NCBI GenBank assembly: GCA_945872405.1
Contig: CAMBZT010000022.1
Coordinates: 1 to 34,320, forward strand
Direction: 5' to 3'
DNA length: 34,320 nt
From: Chitinophaga pinensis
Lineage (GTDB): Bacteria > Bacteroidota > Bacteroidia > Chitinophagales > CAMDFR01
Part shown: positions 33,988-34,320 of the stretch, piece by piece
How the letters are laid out: each line of letters begins with the position of its first letter
Numbering within the stretch: position 1 is the stretch's first letter
The notes under the pieces: model-generated
Database searches by the model: none
The model's input: only the letters and a program-made list of their open reading frames with translations
What the model was told of the DNA's origin: nothing
Position numbers and translations under genes: made by a program

Positions 33988-34058
33988 GGAGCCTATCCTG
34001 CTCTTCACTGTATCTTTTTTAGAGACAGAAAAAAGGATGTCGCTACGATCAGGGCTAG
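33988..34058 (+). repeat. Degenerate intergenic hairpin repeat, copy 2
   Basis: ATCTTTTTT (34012-34020) pairs with AAAAAAGGAT (34029-34038) around a GAGACAG loop, and CCTG (33997-34000) pairs with CAGG (34050-34053). The element matches copy 1 at 11208-11278 in order and spacing of its parts. It lies in the non-coding region upstream of ctpA. Confidence 0.5.
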
Positions 34059-34059
34059 A

Positions 34060-34320
34060 GTATCACTTTTCAAAACTGCTCTTCAACAGGTTCTACTGGT
34101 AATATCGAGGTTCAAATAAACAGGCATTCCTTAATGCCAAAGCTACAAGGACCTGTTCACCTTTTCTATCGAAAGCGGCTGCTTGTGATAACATTTTGAA
34201 TATCTCACAGATAAGTACTGAATGGGCTAGAAATTCAGCCATCTCTATTGATCAAAAAATGGAAACAGATGTTGTGTGAGGGAATGAAGCAAGTACCATG
34301 TACTGCGAAATGCCCGACCG
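34060..34320. other. Unresolved coding-like debris at the right edge
   Basis: No gene is supported here, but both strands read as protein for a while. The plus strand from about 34118 gives KQAFLNAKATRTCSPFLSKA and continues to ISTEWARNSAISIDQ before a TGA near 34277, after which the frame continues to the window end (GNEASTMYCEMPD). The minus strand has a 49-codon frame from 34242 to 34093 starting MAEFLAHSVLICEIF. I recognise neither. The sequence is truncated by the window, so a decayed gene or the end of a real one cannot be told apart. Confidence 0.25.

Noticed and set aside
1-34320. tRNA, rRNA, CRISPR arrays, intact insertion sequences or phage genes
   Set aside because: No cloverleaf with a T-loop signature, no regularly spaced direct repeats, and no transposase or integrase motifs were seen in any intergenic region.

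Overview
The window looks like an ordinary, AT-rich chromosomal stretch of a member of the Bacteroidota. Four things point there: promoters of the TAnnTTTG type, a carboxypeptidase-D-like N-terminal domain on the TonB-dependent receptor, a type IX secretion (T9SS) C-terminal sorting domain, and a bacillithiol deacetylase gene. Short degenerate intergenic hairpin elements resemble ones I associate with Chitinophagales, but that order-level placement is only a guess. No tRNA, rRNA, CRISPR array, intact transposase or prophage gene was seen.

Layout. 1-8.9 kb: the last codons of an upstream gene, D-Ala-D-Ala ligase (ddl), a decayed gene fragment, class I FBP aldolase, a hairpin-bearing intergenic element, tsaD, a TonB-dependent receptor, a lipid kinase and an RsmF-like rRNA methyltransferase. 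9-11.7 kb: the typA GTPase and a non-coding stretch of about 790 bp with hairpins and one copy of a degenerate repeat. 11.6-16.5 kb (minus strand): phoH, a DegT-type aminotransferase, an initiating phosphoglycosyltransferase and a membrane nucleotide-sugar dehydratase. The last three form a compact module for making and loading an amino sugar onto a lipid carrier. 16.5-20.7 kb (plus strand): a tight run of SAM hydroxide adenosyltransferase, an ABM-domain protein, aroB, aroA and a rhomboid protease. 20.7-22.5 kb: two membrane proteins on the minus strand.

22.5-23.1 kb holds a remnant of clpB: the first part of the Clp N-domain and the last ~36 codons survive, broken by stops and frameshifts, with a terminator still in place after the old stop codon. 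23.2-27.4 kb holds three exported proteins: an unusual extracytoplasmic Fe/Mn superoxide dismutase with a C-terminal extension, a small unknown secreted protein, and a T9SS-secreted alpha/beta-hydrolase with two PKD domains. 27.6-34.3 kb: glutathione peroxidase, bshB1, a tryptophan 2,3-dioxygenase family protein, a DUF2461 protein, a class IV aminotransferase, kdsB and ctpA, then a non-coding tail with a second copy of the repeat and unidentified coding-like debris.

Most of the window is housekeeping: peptidoglycan (ddl), LPS (kdsB), aromatic amino acids (aroB, aroA), translation and RNA modification (typA, tsaD, rsmF-like) and redox defence (SOD, GPx, bshB1). No wholly new multi-gene system is evident. 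The most notable points are the clpB relic, the odd secreted SOD and the two-copy hairpin repeat.
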